From an uncultured Chloroflexota bacterium (lineage in GTDB: Bacteria > Chloroflexota > Dehalococcoidia > SAR202 > UBA11138), in NCBI GenBank assembly GCA_913046025.1, contig CAJWRP010000076.1:1-8139 (forward strand): 8,139 nt of DNA, written 5' to 3'. A program made the translations under genes and the position numbers. Each line of letters starts with the position of its first letter. The stretch's first letter is position 1. The notes beneath the pieces are model-generated. The model was not told the DNA's origin. It did not search any database and saw nothing but the letters and a program-made list of their open reading frames with translations. Positions 1 through 5,997 of the stretch are shown one piece after another.

Positions 1-400
1 AATAGGTTGGTCTCTGTTCAGGGATGCTCCTAGCGTTTACGACGAAACATGTCCAGAAACCGGTTTAACAGTTGGCGCAAGGTTATTCTTTGAGGCTCCC
101 TCAGGCGCTTCTCCGTGCACTCTACACAACTGCAAGTTGGCGGGTGATCGCTGTACCATCCTGCCCTGCCCATTACACTGTCCTGCCTTCCAGCATTAGG
201 GAACTACTAAAGCTTCCCACTTAATTGAACATGCAGCTTAGCACAAGGTTGGCGTGGAGGTCCTCGGCTGGCTGGCGTTTGGGGTACACTTTGACAATAG
301 AGAACATATATGCTAGTTGAAAGTAACGGGACAAACCCAACGGGTTCGTCCTTTTTTGTTGCCCATTTCCGGTGTAGAGCATTCCGTATCCTAGCTCGTT

Positions 401-415
401 CTGGTTAATAACCAG
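401..415. repeat. 15-bp palindrome upstream of tail-tube-like pseudogene
   Basis: CTGGTTA and TAACCAG form a perfect 7-bp inverted repeat around a single A. It spans the two stop codons of a short upstream frame and ends 4 bases before the Shine-Dalgarno sequence of the following gene. It could be an operator or a chance palindrome. No T-tract follows, so it is not a terminator. Confidence 0.3.
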
Positions 416-419
416 AAGT

Positions 420-427
420 AAGAGGTG
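420..427 (+). promoter_or_regulatory. Ribosome binding site of the tail-tube-like gene
   Basis: AAGAGGTG lies directly upstream of the ATG at 431, with GAGG at 422-425 and a 5-base spacer. It supports this start and shows that the plus-strand reading is a former gene and not an antisense shadow. Confidence 0.5.
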
Positions 428-430
428 TTC

Positions 431-755
431 ATGGCGTTTATCGATTCCAAAGTCTCCAAGTTCCTGTTGGATGACACGGGTGGTGCCCAGCGAGACATAT
501 CGGCGTTTGTCACGGAAGTTCGCGGTCTTCATGGTGCTAGGTTGCTCAACGAAGTCACGGCCTTAGGTTGATAGCGGAGCTCGTTTTATTCCTGACCTGG
601 AGGATGTTGTCATATCGCTGGCGGGCCTGTTTGACGACACCTCTGCCTCTGGTCTTGACGCTATATTGGGACCTCTGCGTACCCACTCCTCGGTAGGCGA
701 CTTCGAAAAACGTTGCCAATCTCTGCTGAAATCTAAGGCCTACCAGAAGTCCTAG
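431..755 (+). pseudogene. Phage tail-tube-like protein, frameshifted and decayed
   Basis: This looks like the N-terminal two thirds of a siphophage-type major tail (tube) protein, the subunit that stacks into the tail tube. Frame one starts at ATG 431 and gives about 46 residues with the pattern LDDTGGAQRDISAFVTEV, then VTALG, and hits TGA at 569-571. Reading on one base later from 570 gives DSGARFIPDLEDVVISLAG and then LFDDT, ending at TAG 753-755. Joined, the two halves read VTALG-DSG...FIPDLEDVVISL...FDDT, matching the order remembered for tail-tube proteins (DISAYLTSV, VTALGD, FI.GL.D.TISL...FDDT). One extra T in GGTTGATAGC (567-576) explains the break. After GDFE near 705 the expected tail-tube ending can no longer be read, so the C-terminus is lost. 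The family call rests on remembered patterns and needs a profile search. Its neighbours are all minus-strand transport genes, so it is probably a prophage remnant. Confidence 0.6.
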
Positions 756-778
756 TTTAGGCATAACGCAGTCGGTAG

Positions 779-790
779 CGCGCCACGCTC
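779..790. repeat. 12-bp direct repeat, copy 1
   Basis: CGCGCCACGCTC here is repeated exactly at 989-1000. The copies bracket about 200 bp of non-coding DNA that contains an inverted repeat and a palindrome. They might mark the ends of a small element or an old excision, but 12 bp is short for such a claim. Confidence 0.4.
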
Positions 791-842
791 GGGACTTGGG
801 GGGCGCTGGTTACTAGACTGTTTCAGATTTCGTAGGCTATTC

Positions 843-875
843 ATTCGCTCAGACTCAAGATCAGAGCGAGCGAAT
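843..875. repeat. 8-bp inverted repeat with 17-nt loop
   Basis: ATTCGCTC (843-850) and GAGCGAAT (868-875) are perfect reverse complements separated by 17 bases. No T-run follows on either strand, so it is unlikely to be an intrinsic terminator. Its role is unknown. Confidence 0.35.
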
Positions 876-943
876 AATTCCGTTGCAGTCAGAGTCTAGA
901 AGATTTCTTGGATCCGTGGTTGTGCCCTGGCACAGTTTCTTCA

Positions 944-955
944 GGCTGTACAGCC
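944..955. repeat. 12-bp perfect palindrome
   Basis: GGCTGTACAGCC equals its own reverse complement. A further short inverted repeat, TGTGCC-CT-GGCACA, lies about 10 bases to its left. The palindrome lies 67 bases beyond the stop of the minus-strand permease. It could be a protein-binding site; the two short hairpins do not form a convincing terminator. Confidence 0.3.
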
Positions 956-988
956 GCATGGAACATAGGCCGATTAGATAAAATGCGC

Positions 989-1000
989 CGCGCCACGCTC
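989..1000. repeat. 12-bp direct repeat, copy 2
   Basis: Second exact copy of CGCGCCACGCTC (first at 779-790), 21 bases beyond the stop codon of the minus-strand permease gene. Confidence 0.4.
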
Positions 1001-1021
1001 TTATCACAACTAGATGTCTAA

Positions 1022-1909
1022 CTAAAGCTGTCTTAGTCGGGGGTCTAGCTTGTCCCGGAGCCAATCACCAAAGAAGTTCATCGAGAACACAACTAACAAG
1101 ATCGCAAATCCTGGGAAGAACGTTATCCACCAGGCGGTGGAGATATAGTTCCTGCCCTGCGCGACCATATTGCCCCACGAGGGTGAAGGCGCCGGAATCC
1201 CAACACCGAGGAAGCTGAGAACTGATTCGGTAATAATCAATGAGCCCACCTGCAAGGATGCGAGAACCATTACAGTGCTGGCTACACCCGGCAGGATGTG
1301 CTTGATTGCAATGCGCAGGCCTGACGCCCCAGAAATCCTGGCAAGAGAAACGTAATCCATCGACTTCAACTGCAACGTCTCAGCCCTCACCTGGCGCGCA
1401 AAGGGAGGCCATGTAAAGATTATCAATAGGATGATCACTAGCCTCAGGCTTGGTTGCCAAACGACGGAGGCTACGAGCGCCACCAATATGAATGGCACTG
1501 CGTTGGTGAAATCCACCAGGCGCATGATGATTTCGTCAACGGCACCGCCCAGATAACCCGCGGCTATCCCCAGAACCGTGCCAAACAGAGTGCCGGCTAT
1601 CAAGACCGTGACTGCTACCAAAAGCGATATCCGAGCGCCGTAAATAATCCGGCTAAGAACGTCACGACCAATGTGGTCCCCACCTAGCAGGTAATCCGAC
1701 GTGCCCTCCACTTCCCAGGCCGGAGGAGTATTTCTCTTCTCAAAATCTGCCTGTAGTGGATGATGAGGCGCAACGAAGGGCGCGAAAATGGCAACAAAAA
1801 TGATAACTGAGATCACAAATAACGGGATGATCGGCAGTCGGCGAAGCGTAATAAACACACCGGAGATCGAACCAGGTTTCTTCTCAATATACGAAATATT
1901 ACTGCTCAT
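1022..1909 (-). CDS. ABC transporter permease, DppC/OppC family
   Basis: Inner-membrane permease of a peptide/nickel-type ABC importer (PepT family), 295 residues, a normal length. It pairs with the upstream DppB-type protein to form the channel and contacts the ATPase. A cytoplasmic N-terminus is followed by a membrane segment at about 27-47. The OppC hallmark lies at 75-87 (LGGDHIGRDVLSR; family members usually have LGTD, so Thr is Gly here). The EAA loop that docks the ATPase is at about 184-206 (YVSLARISGASG...IKHILP), followed by the SFLGVG...PSWG signature (232-246) and the typical ending GDWLRDKLDPR (281-291). The ATG is 7 bases after the stop of the first permease gene, with a weak Shine-Dalgarno (AGGTCGGA) overlapping that stop, which suggests translational coupling. 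The substrate cannot be told from sequence; I give no gene symbol because dipeptide, oligopeptide and nickel systems look alike. Confidence 0.95.
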   Translation of the reverse strand: MSSNISYIEKKPGSISGVFITLRRLPIIPLFVISVIIFVAIFAPFVAPHHPLQADFEKRNTPPAWEVEGTSDYLLGGDHIGRDVLSRIIYGARISLLVAVTVLIAGTLFGTVLGIAAGYLGGAVDEIIMRLVDFTNAVPFILVALVASVVWQPSLRLVIILLIIFTWPPFARQVRAETLQLKSMDYVSLARISGASGLRIAIKHILPGVASTVMVLASLQVGSLIITESVLSFLGVGIPAPSPSWGNMVAQGRNYISTAWWITFFPGFAILLVVFSMNFFGDWLRDKLDPRLRQL

Positions 1910-1916
1910 TTCCGAC

Positions 1917-2840
1917 CTACCGGTACCTTATGCGAGGATCGATCACGGCGTACAAAATATCAGCGGCCAGGCTACACAAAAGAAACATAATCGAGAATAT
2001 CAGCGCGAGGCCGGTTATCAGAGGGAAATCAGTATTCAGGGTTGCCTGCACCGCCAGCCTACCAAGGCCAGGCCAGGCAAATACGGTCTCTATGACTACC
2101 GTTCCGGTTAGAAATCCGGCGAGAAGAGTGGCTGCGAAAGTCAAAGGGGCGATCAGGGCATTTCTTAGGGCGTGCTTCCAAATTATCTTCCAGGAGCCTA
2201 CCCCTTTTGCCTTGGCCAATTTTATATACTCGCTATCCATTATCTCAAGCATGGAGGAGCGAGTTAGGCGTAGGAGCCCAGCTGCCGGCAGCCAGGCGAG
2301 CGTTACAACGGGCAGGACATAATGCGTCCAGTCCCCTTGTCGCGAGGTTGGAAGCCAACCAAGCTGTACGCTAAACACCCAGACCAACACGATAGCAATC
2401 CAAAACGGCGGCGCAGCCTGGCCAAGAAGGGCGAAGCTTCTGCCGCAATAGTCCCACACTGATACGCGTTTTACGGCAGACAGCACACCTAAAGGCACCC
2501 CCAGCAAGACGGCGAATACGAACGAAACTCCCGACAAACGTAAAGTGGCCGGCAGGCTCTCAATAATCATTTCCAGGGAATTACGCCGGTAATGAACCGA
2601 TTCACCAAAGTCCCCTTTGGCGGCATTCAGAAGCCAAAGCCCGTACTGTACTGCTATAGGCTTGTCCAACCCCATGGCTTTACCCTGAGCCTCCCAGGAC
2701 TCGGAGGTAATTCTGGTATACGCAGACATATATAGGTAACGCGGGTCTCCTGATAATCTAGACAGCCCAAAAACAAGAATGGTTATGCCTATTAACACCA
2801 AAATCATGGACGAAAGCCGCAGAATGATTAGTCTTCGCAT
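1917..2840 (-). CDS. ABC transporter permease, DppB/OppB family
   Basis: First permease of the importer, 307 residues from the ATG at 2840. The frame is open up to a GTG at 2879, adding 13 residues, but that GTG falls in the loop of a strong hairpin and has no Shine-Dalgarno; the ATG at 2840 is preceded by AAGGGAAGG and starts the family-typical MRRLIILRL, so I prefer it. Membrane segments at about 7-27, 101-123, 142-162, 173-190, 231-252 and 273-299 give the six expected. The loop with SGDP after the first helix is the normal OppB pattern, the EAA loop is at about 206-228 (YIKLAKAKGVG...WKHALRNAL), then ETVFAWPGLGRL, and the ending is DPRIRYR. It lies 150 bases after the lipoprotein gene and 7 bases before the second permease gene, in one apparent operon. 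Confidence 0.95.
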   Translation of the reverse strand: MRRLIILRLSSMILVLIGITILVFGLSRLSGDPRYLYMSAYTRITSESWEAQGKAMGLDKPIAVQYGLWLLNAAKGDFGESVHYRRNSLEMIIESLPATLRLSGVSFVFAVLLGVPLGVLSAVKRVSVWDYCGRSFALLGQAAPPFWIAIVLVWVFSVQLGWLPTSRQGDWTHYVLPVVTLAWLPAAGLLRLTRSSMLEIMDSEYIKLAKAKGVGSWKIIWKHALRNALIAPLTFAATLLAGFLTGTVVIETVFAWPGLGRLAVQATLNTDFPLITGLALIFSIMFLLCSLAADILYAVIDPRIRYR

Positions 2841-2863
2841 ACCTTCCCTTTTGTTACTACACG

Positions 2864-2897
2864 ATATAGGGGTACCCACTTAAAGGTACCCCTATAT
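2864..2897 (-). promoter_or_regulatory. Perfect 13-bp stem-loop between binding-protein and permease genes
   Basis: ATATAGGGGTACC (2864-2876) and GGTACCCCTATAT (2885-2897) are perfect reverse complements with an 8-base loop. On the minus-strand transcript the hairpin ends 23 bases before the preferred permease ATG. No T-run follows it in that direction, so it is not a standard terminator. Hairpins at this place in transport operons commonly stabilise the upstream message and give more binding protein than permease; that role here is inferred. Confidence 0.6.
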
Positions 2898-2922
2898 AAT
2901 TCATTCATTTTCTTTTGTTCAA
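2893..2922 (-). promoter_or_regulatory. Possible weak internal promoter for the permease pair
   Basis: On the minus strand TTGAAC (2917-2922) is followed after 18 bases by TATATA (2893-2898), each matching 4 of 6 positions of the sigma70 consensus. The -10 overlaps the base of the stem-loop. In this A/T-rich gap a chance match is quite possible. Confidence 0.2.
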
Positions 2923-2990
2923 CGCTACCCCGTCGTTATGAGGGATTACCCGTTCTTCCATTGCACAGGGCATAGCTGAACCGTTACGTT

Positions 2991-5072
2991 CTACCTCTCG
3001 ATGGTAATACTCTCAGGGTTGTTGAAGTAGTTAACAGTAAACGGCTTCCAGCCCTTAACATATGGCTGGTAAACAAAGTAATTCCCGACTGTTGCTACAC
3101 CGATGTGTAGCTGCTGATATGACAGGTAATCTCCTACAGTAGCATTGTTTTGCATACGCTTATCAAATGACGGCTCAACGTCGTTTTCGAATCCTATATC
3201 ACAGAGATCATCGGGCAGCGTCAACCCGCCAATGTGACCTGGGTGTGGGCAATAGAAGTTCGCGATGGTCCCGCCCTTTTCGAAGCCGAAACCGTGCAAC
3301 CAAGGCACATTCATGCTCTTGTCCACCGACTGCGGCCGCCTGCTGGCATATGGAGAGTGGTCCACGGTGACGTCAAGACCGAGGTTCTGCCGCCACATCT
3401 CACCTACGGCGTCCGCAATTTCCGGGTCCCAGAAGGAAAAGTCCGGGGCGGACCAAAGCGTAACTTCGAATCCGTCCGAATATCCTGCTTCTGCCAACCA
3501 GTCGTTTGCCTTTTTGGTGTCAAAGGGCACCGTCCACTCGTCTTTATAAAGAGGAGATCCCGGAGGGAATTGGGAATGCATATGGCTGTTGTAAACAGGG
3601 TCTCCGAAACCGCCCAGTACCGTGTCAATTATTGTCTGTCGGTCGATAGCCATTGACATGGCCCAGCGAACCTTACGGGCATTCTCCATGCCCTCTGGAT
3701 CTTCAGGGTCACCGACCCACGGGTAGCCTAGCTCTATGGCTTCGGTGAAGCCGTCCCACTTTCGGTAGACGTCGGTTTCTTCGCAGCTTGGGCAAGTCTT
3801 GCCCCAGTAGTTGCCGGACATGTAGATGGTATTCGGGTTGGTAAGTCCAACCACCACTGCGCCCCCACCAATATCGCCGAGGAGTGCATTAAGGGCCTTA
3901 CCGGGAATAGGCGCTATGTCGATTTCTCTCGTTCGCAGCGCCGCTTCTCGAGTTGCCTGCTCGGGCATCTCGATAACCCGCAGCACCTTTACGCTCGGTG
4001 TCACCCTCCAATGGTCTACCACTGCCTCAGCAACCATCTCGTCGTGTCCCTTCCAGAATGTAGCGTTATATGGTCCGGTTCCAATTGGCGTAGTTAGGAA
4101 CTTATCTTCGCCCACTGTGTCGTAAAGGTTCTTGCTGAGTATACCGTAGGTATCGGACCACCCTTTACCAATCAGAGTTCCCCAAGTTGGGGGGAATTCA
4201 CCAGGTTCGATATTCATGACGGCTGTGTACTTATCCGGTGCGTCCCATCCAATCTTAAGAGCCGGTGGGAGCTGCTCTGCACCATTTCCAGTTGAGCCCA
4301 AAATCAACGACTCATTAAACGTCCATGCGACGTCTTCAGCCGTCAATTCACCCCATCCGTCATGGAACTGAACGCCCTGTCGAATGTTAAAAGATATGCT
4401 CGTCTGGTCAGGAGCTATTGTCCATGATTCCGCTAGCTCTGACACATAAGTAGCAGGGGCTGGGGACGATGCCTCACCAGGCTGTGGAGCTGGTGGCGCC
4501 TTAAACAGCCCTTCATATATGCTCCAGTTCATACCTACGCTGGTAGTTCCTGCTGCATCCTTTGAACCCAACTGTACTAGAGGGGGGAGTCCGCCTACAC
4601 CTACAGTCAACTCTCCGCTGGGCTTTGAGCCTGCGGGGGCTGGTGCTGCGGCCTCTGGCACGGCCTGCACGACTAAATTTACGATCGCTTCAACATCACC
4701 AGCGGTCAAGCCAGGTTTCTGTGACGCCGCAGCGTCAGCCACGGCCTTGTTAACAACATTCTTTATCTGGTCGGCGGTCACTCCTGGTTGAATTGATGCA
4801 GCAACGCCTTGCTGGACCATCGTCCTAATTTCTTCCGCCGATGCCCCCTCAGGCGCTGACGAGGCTACTGCAGCCTCGACCATGCGCTGAATTTCCTGAG
4901 CTGATACCGGAGCTGGCTGAGACGACTTTTCCACTGCGCTCTGAACAAGCTTGGAAAGTTCTGCGGTATCAAGCGCAGGTGAAGCAGGCTGGCTGCTGCA
5001 TGCCAAACCCAACAATAACACCAGCCCCAGAGTCGCTAATATAAGGTGTTTTGTTCTAATAAATTCAACCAT
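2991..5072 (-). CDS. ABC transporter substrate-binding lipoprotein, family 5, with repeat stalk
   Basis: Extracytoplasmic solute-binding protein (SBP_bac_5, peptide/nickel type), 693 residues, longer than the usual 500-550. Residues 1-25 form a lipoprotein signal peptide with lipobox LGLAC, so Cys25 is the probable lipidation site. Residues about 34-142 are five imperfect repeats of 20-24 residues with the pattern (S/T)AxE(I/L)xxxVxxAV and Ala/Gln/Pro linkers, probably a helical stalk. The binding domain begins near 152 (GELTVGVGG) and shows WSIYEGL, LAESWTI, FHDGW...LTAEDVAWTF, PIGTGPY and the MAIDRQTI helix. A CPSC pair sits in the middle. The ATG is fixed by AAGGAGGG 9 bases upstream. The extra length is the stalk; such stalks are remembered from SAR202-like Chloroflexota binding proteins. 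It is first in the operon and probably delivers a peptide or another small polar compound to the two permeases; the ligand cannot be deduced. Confidence 0.95.
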   Translation of the reverse strand: MVEFIRTKHLILATLGLVLLLGLACSSQPASPALDTAELSKLVQSAVEKSSQPAPVSAQEIQRMVEAAVASSAPEGASAEEIRTMVQQGVAASIQPGVTADQIKNVVNKAVADAAASQKPGLTAGDVEAIVNLVVQAVPEAAAPAPAGSKPSGELTVGVGGLPPLVQLGSKDAAGTTSVGMNWSIYEGLFKAPPAPQPGEASSPAPATYVSELAESWTIAPDQTSISFNIRQGVQFHDGWGELTAEDVAWTFNESLILGSTGNGAEQLPPALKIGWDAPDKYTAVMNIEPGEFPPTWGTLIGKGWSDTYGILSKNLYDTVGEDKFLTTPIGTGPYNATFWKGHDEMVAEAVVDHWRVTPSVKVLRVIEMPEQATREAALRTREIDIAPIPGKALNALLGDIGGGAVVVGLTNPNTIYMSGNYWGKTCPSCEETDVYRKWDGFTEAIELGYPWVGDPEDPEGMENARKVRWAMSMAIDRQTIIDTVLGGFGDPVYNSHMHSQFPPGSPLYKDEWTVPFDTKKANDWLAEAGYSDGFEVTLWSAPDFSFWDPEIADAVGEMWRQNLGLDVTVDHSPYASRRPQSVDKSMNVPWLHGFGFEKGGTIANFYCPHPGHIGGLTLPDDLCDIGFENDVEPSFDKRMQNNATVGDYLSYQQLHIGVATVGNYFVYQPYVKGWKPFTVNYFNNPESITIER

Positions 5073-5081
5073 CGTTCGTTT

Positions 5082-5089
5082 CCCTCCTT
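5082..5089 (-). promoter_or_regulatory. Strong Shine-Dalgarno site of the binding-protein gene
   Basis: On the minus strand AAGGAGGG lies 9 bases before the ATG at 5072. It is the best ribosome binding site in the window, fitting a binding protein made in excess over its permeases. Confidence 0.8.
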
Positions 5090-5118
5090 GATGTTGGCAT
5101 GAAATCCTGTCCCTTGAA

Positions 5119-5183
5119 CCACCTACGCAAATAAAAACGCAACAGTAGTCATTCCGAAAGGCTTAGGTCTCGTGAGTAGGTGG
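5119..5183. repeat. Inverted repeat CCACCTAC/GTAGGTGG across the leader and start point
   Basis: CCACCTAC (5119-5126) and GTAGGTGG (5176-5183) are perfect reverse complements, 49 bases apart. The right arm begins two bases after the -10 box and covers the predicted transcription start; the left arm is inside the leader about 47 bases before the ATG. They could be two operator half-sites or a long-range leader stem. Eight bases with a 49-base loop can also occur by chance. Confidence 0.35.
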
Positions 5184-5184
5184 A

Positions 5185-5213
5185 ATAGTACAGCGTGGTG
5201 ATTGGCCTGTCAA
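5185..5213 (-). promoter_or_regulatory. Sigma70-type promoter of the transporter operon
   Basis: On the minus strand a perfect -35 box TTGACA (5208-5213) is followed by exactly 17 bases and a -10 box TACTAT (5185-5190; 4 of 6 consensus). Transcription would start near 5178, giving a leader of about 105 bases before the binding-protein ATG. Its position and orientation fit the operon 2991-5072, 1917-2840, 1022-1909. Confidence 0.6.
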
Positions 5214-5452
5214 CAAGCAATCGACATCCTGGCAAAGCACCTCATCAGCTCCATAATTGAGGGATATACCATTCAATTCCGAAAAACGTGGACGCGCGAA
5301 GACAATTGCGAATCAGGGTGAGCCTTCGAATCTATATGCACAACCCATTCACCTTACGATCCTCTTCGGGTATCTGGCCGCCTGGTTCTGTCATCGATGC
5401 CCTTCGCCATGATTGCGGAGCAAGCCAATACGGCTGATGGGGGCGTAATTGC

Positions 5453-5997
5453 GTGGGATGTGTCACCAACACCCACTTGGCTGCTGATGCCAAGACTTCT
5501 GTTTCCGGAGGCGTTACCCGCATAGAAAGTCCTAGCGGCGACTTCTCTGTCGAAGTTACTGACAGCGGCGTTTTTCTACAGAGCCCATCCAGGCTTATTC
5601 ACATGAGCTTCGACGAAATAAGAATTAATGACAGTAACGATATACTCATTTTGAGTTCTAATGACATGACACTCGACGCGGAGAACGAAGTCGCCGTGGT
5701 GGTCGATGGAGACTTGGTAATCCGCTCCGATTTAGATATCGGAATGAGCTCGGGCCTGAACCTATTGTTGGAAGCGGGTTTCGACGCCGATGTAAAGGCC
5801 AACCACAGTACTGGAAAGAGTCTGGTCTTGAACTAGATATTAAGGCTGCCACATTTGTGACAGTGGATGGATAAACGAAGCTAAACCTGGACGGCGACAT
5901 AGTTGATCTCAATGGAACATGCTCTGGAGTGGTTTCCGTAGGAGATCAGGTAGTTGCTCCGCCGCCAGCGGGTTTGCATAGTTACCCCTTCTGGTAA
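5453..5997 (+). pseudogene. Tail spike (gpV/VgrG-like) beta-helix fragment, broken
   Basis: Remnant of a phage baseplate or contractile-injection spike protein, the trimeric needle tip. Frame one (5453-5818) encodes an alternating beta-strand pattern of the type seen in gp5/VgrG C-terminal prisms: TRIESPSGDFSVEV, DEIRINDSNDILILSSND, MTLDAENEVAVVVDGD, LNLLLEAGFDADVKA. It meets TAG at 5834-5836, but a change of frame near 5819 gives SGLELDIKAATFVTVDG, then TAA at 5872-5874, then TKLNLDGDIVDLNG and GVVSVGDQVV up to TAA 5995-5997. The IVDLNG...VGDQVV ending is the usual close of such spikes. So there is one indel and one in-frame stop, and the N-terminal OB-fold part is missing. The GTG at 5453 is only the first start in the open frame and need not be the true one. 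The 3' end overlaps the convergent NHL gene by 16 bases. The family call is from pattern memory. Confidence 0.5.

Larger units (their letters stand above)
1..430. other. Left-end region with no confident gene
   Basis: No gene can be assigned here with confidence. On the plus strand one frame is open from the window edge to a TAG at 197-199, about 65 codons, with no recognisable family; it could be the end of a gene that starts outside the window. A short plus frame with an ATG at 310 ends in a double stop at 406-411 (TAA TAA) just before the tail-tube-like gene. A small perfect palindrome, CTGGTTA-A-TAACCAG, lies at 401-415. The minus-strand open frame across 221-532 is partly antisense to the tail-tube-like gene and has no ribosome binding site, so I do not count it. 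Because the next gene is a decayed phage gene, this stretch may also be decayed phage DNA, but I cannot show it. Confidence 0.4.
756..1021. other. Non-coding region between tail remnant and permease gene
   Basis: No gene is recognised. The stretch lies between the broken tail-tube-like gene (plus) and the stop codon of the second permease (minus), so both run towards it. It holds a 12-bp direct repeat (779-790 and 989-1000), an 8-bp inverted repeat (843-850 and 868-875) and a 12-bp palindrome GGCTGTACAGCC (944-955). No hairpin followed by a T-tract is seen on the minus strand, so no intrinsic terminator for the transporter operon can be named. ABC ATPase genes, often found after such a permease pair, are absent. 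Confidence 0.5.
5073..5452. other. Intergenic region holding the transporter promoter
   Basis: This gap separates the lipoprotein gene (minus) from the spike-like remnant (plus). The half near the lipoprotein gene holds the leader, the promoter and an inverted repeat, listed separately. The part at about 5260-5452 has short plus-strand open frames, none of which joins convincingly to the spike-like remnant; the missing N-terminal part of that gene may have been here and decayed. Confidence 0.5.

Noticed and set aside
221..532. Minus-strand open frame of 103 codons
   Set aside because: Its N-terminal third is antisense to the tail-tube-like gene, which has better evidence (ribosome binding site, family pattern); no Shine-Dalgarno precedes its ATG and the product fits no family I know.
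555..764. Minus-strand open frame of 69 codons
   Set aside because: It is the antisense of the second half of the tail-tube-like pseudogene.
779..1000. CRISPR-like array
   Set aside because: Only two copies of a 12-bp repeat about 200 bp apart, with no regular spacers and no cas gene.
861..1064. Minus-strand open frame of 67 codons overlapping the end of the second permease gene
   Set aside because: It starts inside the permease gene in another frame, has no ribosome binding site and no recognisable pattern.
1788..2322. Plus-strand open frames of 107 and 130 codons
   Set aside because: They are opposite the two permease genes and show no independent coding signal.
2864..2897. Hairpin as an intrinsic terminator of the lipoprotein gene
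   Set aside because: No T-run follows the stem on the minus strand, and the permease genes continue in the same direction only 23 bases on.
3167..3656. Several overlapping plus-strand frames and a minus shadow inside the lipoprotein gene
   Set aside because: All lie within a clear long gene in other frames, with no family pattern.
5110..5135. Possible tRNA T-arm in the lipoprotein leader (GGTTCAAGG on the minus strand)
   Set aside because: No acceptor stem, anticodon arm or D-arm can be built around it.
5453..5836. Taking the 127-residue plus ORF as an intact small secreted or surface protein
   Set aside because: The spike-like text continues past its stop in another frame and through a further stop, so the ORF is a piece of a larger broken gene; it has no signal peptide and no clear ribosome binding site.
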